64,000 bases of DNA from Nemophila menziesii. Lineage: Eukaryota > Streptophyta > Magnoliopsida > Boraginales > Hydrophyllaceae. Position 1 is the stretch's first letter; the number at the start of each line of letters is the position of its first letter. Location: assembly GCA_029959085.1 (NCBI GenBank), contig JARWIR010000010.1, positions 33,844,731-33,908,730 on the forward strand. Direction: 5' to 3'. The notes beneath the pieces are model-generated. The model did not search any database, had not been told where the DNA came from, and saw only the letters and a list, made by a program, of their open reading frames with translations. Of this stretch, positions 63,859 to 64,000 are shown one piece after another. The position numbers and the translations under genes are program-made.

Positions 63859-64000
63859 GCCTCTTGTGACTTGGATCACACGAGAATACCGAATCAAGCT
63901 ATTTGGGTTACGGTATTGGGCATATGCTCTTGTGGTTGCTTTTTAGTTTTGTTTCTTTGGGCTCCCCATTGGAAATTATCTATACAAGACTAATGAAAAT

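Larger units (their letters stand above)
62300..64000. other. AT-rich terminal region, no confirmed gene
   Basis: Possible exon-like piece near 62538-62607 (SSDNNDDEFDDFDLRGTSNT followed by GTAAGTATTT). A 105-codon plus-strand frame at 62720-63037 has no recognisable domain and is low-confidence. An (AT)n run lies at 63606-63644 and a 75-bp tandem repeat at 63709-63858. No mirror-image ends flanking the transposase were found. Confidence 0.35.

Overview
This window looks like nuclear DNA from a eudicot plant. It is AT-rich and almost entirely built from plant retrotransposons: L1-type LINEs, a Ty1/Copia element, and Ty3/Gypsy-like elements with the TGGCGCCG...CCGGGGA primer site. It also holds a FAR1/MULE-type transposase and one clear single-copy plant gene, a fasciclin-like arabinogalactan protein (FLA). 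There are no bacterial operons, ribosome-binding sites, rRNAs or CRISPR arrays. The species cannot be named from the sequence.

Layout. 1-1550: 3' end of a LINE (+). 2061-7478: a LINE (-) with about six frameshifts, flanked by a perfect 16-bp target-site duplication. 7860-8050: an isolated fold-back. 8581-14870: a decayed LINE (+), cut off at its 3' end. 14871-24915: a tandem array of a Gypsy-like element (-) ordered LTR, gag-like ORF, internal DNA, LTR, gag-like ORF; about 4.0 kb is present twice and the copies appear to differ by only one base, an indel. 24916-27262: 5' part of another LINE (-). 29000-33200: a mosaic holding an NDUFS1 (complex I 75-kDa) exon with intron flanks, exons of a C2H2-like zinc-finger protein, further unidentified exon-like blocks, a 44-bp tandem repeat and a possible CACTA end. 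34600-44150: two related LINEs (-) head to tail, one split by a solo LTR of the same family as the array. 44822-45577: the intact FLA gene (-). 46285-49468: a Copia element (+) truncated by the next insertion. 49469-57576: two Gypsy-like gag-protease elements (+), the second inside the first. 59930-62299: a FAR1/MULE-type transposase (-), broken by frameshifts. The last 1.7 kb is AT-rich with tandem repeats.

The most interesting theme is the Gypsy-like family. Five LTRs start with the same stem-loop (TGATGTCTCC...GGAGACATCA) although the LTR bodies fall into two types that I cannot align by eye. No copy here carries reverse transcriptase or integrase. The youngest copies keep an intact 359-aa ORF that has only the zinc knuckle and linker of Gag, without capsid or protease. 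This resembles non-autonomous gag-only elements (TR-GAG type), but the nucleocapsid-only coding capacity is unusual. The second theme is the cluster of host-gene exons at 29-33 kb, which looks like gene capture or a young chimeric gene. All reading is by eye; no alignment or database search was run.
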